64,000 bases of DNA. Source: Mortierella sp. BCC40632 (lineage: Eukaryota > Mortierellomycota > Mortierellomycetes > Mortierellales > Mortierellaceae). The notes under the pieces are model-generated. The model did no database searches, was not told the origin of the DNA, and saw only the letters and a program-made list of their open reading frames with translations. Numbering within the stretch: the stretch's first letter is position 1; each line of letters begins with the position of its first letter. The stretch lies in assembly GCA_011634665.1 (NCBI GenBank), contig WAEK01000002.1, positions 484,501 to 548,500 on the forward strand, read 5' to 3'. This document shows positions 61,662 through 64,000 of the stretch, in pieces. Position numbers and translations under genes: made by a program.

Positions 61662-64000
61662 ATGTATTCCGCACAACAGAGTGCTAGTCTTTTCCTTGGA
61701 GGCGAGCGCACATCCGGACAGAGCATCAGAGATCAGAATGGTAAAGAACACTGGCCAGTCTCTCTTGACCTCGTCTAGAGGTACATTCAGCACGCGACCT
61801 GGACAAGAAACAAAAGATGCGTCTGGAGATGTCATCGTGTGTTTGCTCACATCATGGATGGATTTCTGGACTTGACACTGGAGGAGGGGGGAACTCCATT
61901 CAGCGCGTCCTGCTTGAGAAAAAGAATGCCACAACTTGGCTCCGTCATCAGGACTCGCTATATAAAAAAGAAAAAAAAAAGAGAGAGAGAGAGAAACTGT
62001 CCATTGGAAAACCCATGTCCACAATAGATACAAAAATAGGCATTAGCTCTCATGCCATCATGGCACCAAGACAACGGCCAGAGAGGCAAAACATGGAATC
62101 TTCTAACAAAAAGCCATTTTTTTATTTTATTTTTTTTTTATTTTTTTTTTATTATTACACTGACCCTTGATCCGTCACAGTTCTTGCCGCAGCCTCTATC
62201 GCCAACATCGTAAAGTCGTCGTTGGGCCCTGTTGGCCTAGACAAGATGATTGTCAATGAGATTGGAGTAAGTCCAGGTCTTTCAGATCTCTCGATCAGCC
62301 TCGTGAGAAGTGGATCATTGGGTGTGATCTGCCAAGGAGATCTTTCGCCAACCTTTTCTGTACCAGAAAGAGTAACCCTTCCATCCAAAAATTAGGATGT
62401 AACGATCACGAATGATGGCGCAACGATCCTAAACATGCTTGAGGTGGAGCACCCCGCCGGAAAGATCCTAGTCGAGCTTGCACAACAACAGGACAAGGAA
62501 GTCGGTGATGGCACGACCTCGGTCGTGATCGTTGCAGCAGAGTTGTTGAAGCGAGCCAACGAACTTGTTAAACGCAAGATCCATCCGACCACCATTATTA
62601 CAGGATATCGATTGGCGAGTAAAGAAGCATGCAAGTTTATTGCGGATCAAATGTCGATCAAGGTCGAAGCTCTTGGACGTGAGTGCTTGACCAGCGCCGC
62701 CAAGACGAGCATGTCGAGCAAGATTATTGGAACGTAAGTGATCTACCCAAAAAAAAAAAAAAGTAACTTCATTGCTGCTTAGTACACATACTCTCTTGTT
62801 CCAAAGAAAAAGAAAAATATCTGATGTTCGAACCTGTTCGTGATTCACACCCATCAATATGTAGCCATGACCAGTTCTTCTCCGAAATGGTGGTCGATGC
62901 GATGCTGGCTGTCAAGTCGACCAACAGCCGTGGTGAGCATAAATACCCTGTCAAGGCTGTTAATGTGTTGAAGGCCCATGGAAAGTCGGCGACAGAGTCG
63001 ATGCTTGTGAAGGGATATGCTCTCAACTGTACGGTTGCCAGTCAGGCAATGAAGACTCGGATCACGAATGCCAAGATTGCCTGTCTGGATATCAACCTCC
63101 AAAAGGTCCGCATGAACCTTGGCGTACATATCATGGTCGATGATCCAAACAGTCTCGAGGATATCCGCAAGAGGTAGGCCTTGTTTCATTTATTGAAGAA
63201 TGATTCTCGAGATTGGATGATTTTTTTTTTAATGATATTGTTTCCCTTCATTTTCTCTATCTGGATGGATCATCACAGGGAGAGCGACATCACTACGGAG
63301 CGCATCAAAAAGATCCTGGCTTCGGGCGCCAATGTTATTTTGACTACAAAGGGTATCGACGACATGTGCCTCAAACTCTTTGTGGAGGCAGGAGCAATGG
63401 CAGTCCGTCGATGCAAGAAAGAGGACTTGCGTAGGATTGCCAAAGCGACAGGCGGTACCATGATCTCGACATTGGCGAATTTGGAGGGTGAAGAGACGTA
63501 TGAGGCGTCGAACTTGGGTTATGCGGAGGAGGTTGTCCAGGAGAGAATCTCGGATGACGAGTGTATTCTCATCAAGGGCACCAAGTCCCAGACATCTGCA
63601 TCCATCATCCTTCGCGGAGCAAACGATTTCATGTTGGATGAGATGGAGCGTTCTCTGCACGATGCATTGTGTGTGGTGAAGCGCACGTTGGAGAGTGGAA
63701 GTGTCGTTCCAGGAGGAGGAGCTGTCGAGACGGCCCTGAATATTTACTTGGAGAACTTTGCAACGACTTTGGTAAGCGCTCCAAGCCAAACTATCTGTCT
63801 AGGGAAAAAAAAAACGTAATCTCGTATTAGCGCTCAAGCAAAACTCGATCTAACTGGTTTTATGCGTTTTCTGGGAATAGGGCTCTCGTGAGCAATTGGC
63901 AATCGCCGAGTTTGCGAGCGCACTCTTGGTAATCCCCAAGACACTTGCTGTCAACGCAGCCAAGGACTCGACAGAGTTGGTAGCAACGTTGCGTGTGTAT
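61662..64000 (+). CDS. CCT1: Chaperonin CCT/TRiC subunit alpha (3' end outside window)
   Basis: CCT1 is one of eight subunits of the cytosolic group II chaperonin that folds actin, tubulin and WD40 proteins using ATP. Exons: 61662-61740, 62181-62266, 62396-62733, 62865-63173, 63279-63771, 63881-64000 (cut by the window). It starts [20 protein letters not shown]. It then reads [16 protein letters not shown], the ATP motif [20 protein letters not shown], the catalytic DGTTSVV, and further on [20 protein letters not shown] and [15 protein letters not shown]. Alpha is preferred over other subunits because of the DQN start, the [18 protein letters not shown] segment and [18 protein letters not shown]. 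About 80-100 C-terminal residues should lie beyond base 64000. Confidence 0.95.

Overview
This window looks like nuclear DNA of an early-diverging filamentous fungus, most likely Mucoromycota of the Mortierella group. Three things point there: dense genes with many short GT-AG introns; conserved eukaryotic housekeeping genes (PRP4, COX12, BDP1, MTQ2, U2AF2, SWR1, CUE1, CCT1); and a Crinkler-type NTPase next to a KPD/GEF protein, a pairing I associate with Mortierella-like and arbuscular mycorrhizal genomes. The lineage is an inference from gene style, not a database result. All exon borders were read by eye from splice signals, and reading phase was checked across every junction.

Layout. 1-12.6 kb is ordinary genome: the 3' part of an XPR1/SYG1 phosphate exporter (+), a VAP/Scs2-type ER contact-site protein (-), the U4/U6 snRNP protein Prp4 (-) and cytochrome oxidase subunit Cox12 (-). 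13.4-22 kb is an accessory island: a broken retroelement gag-like frame (-), a KPD/GEF protein with a PD-(D/E)XK-like signature (-), a 127-bp direct repeat, a 177-nt GA microsatellite, and a decayed Crinkler P-loop NTPase (+) whose tail is replaced by part of a JmjC/zinc protein.

24-34.6 kb returns to core genes: long-chain alcohol oxidase (+), the TFIIIB subunit Bdp1 (-), the eRF1 methyltransferase Mtq2 (+) and U2AF large subunit (+). 34.6-37.9 kb is almost empty apart from a weak SANT-like frame. 37.9-64 kb holds the SWR1 remodeller (+), a two-finger GATA factor (-), two low-complexity proteins I do not recognise (-), the ubiquitin/ERAD factor Cue1 (+) and the 5' part of chaperonin subunit CCT1 (+). 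Intergenic DNA there is rich in GA/CT microsatellites and homopolymers.

The core genes do not form a pathway. The two splicing genes (PRP4, U2AF2) and two ER membrane genes (VAP, CUE1) are not clustered. The part most worth following is 13.4-22 kb, above all the Crinkler-JmjC chimera and its divergent KPD/GEF neighbour.
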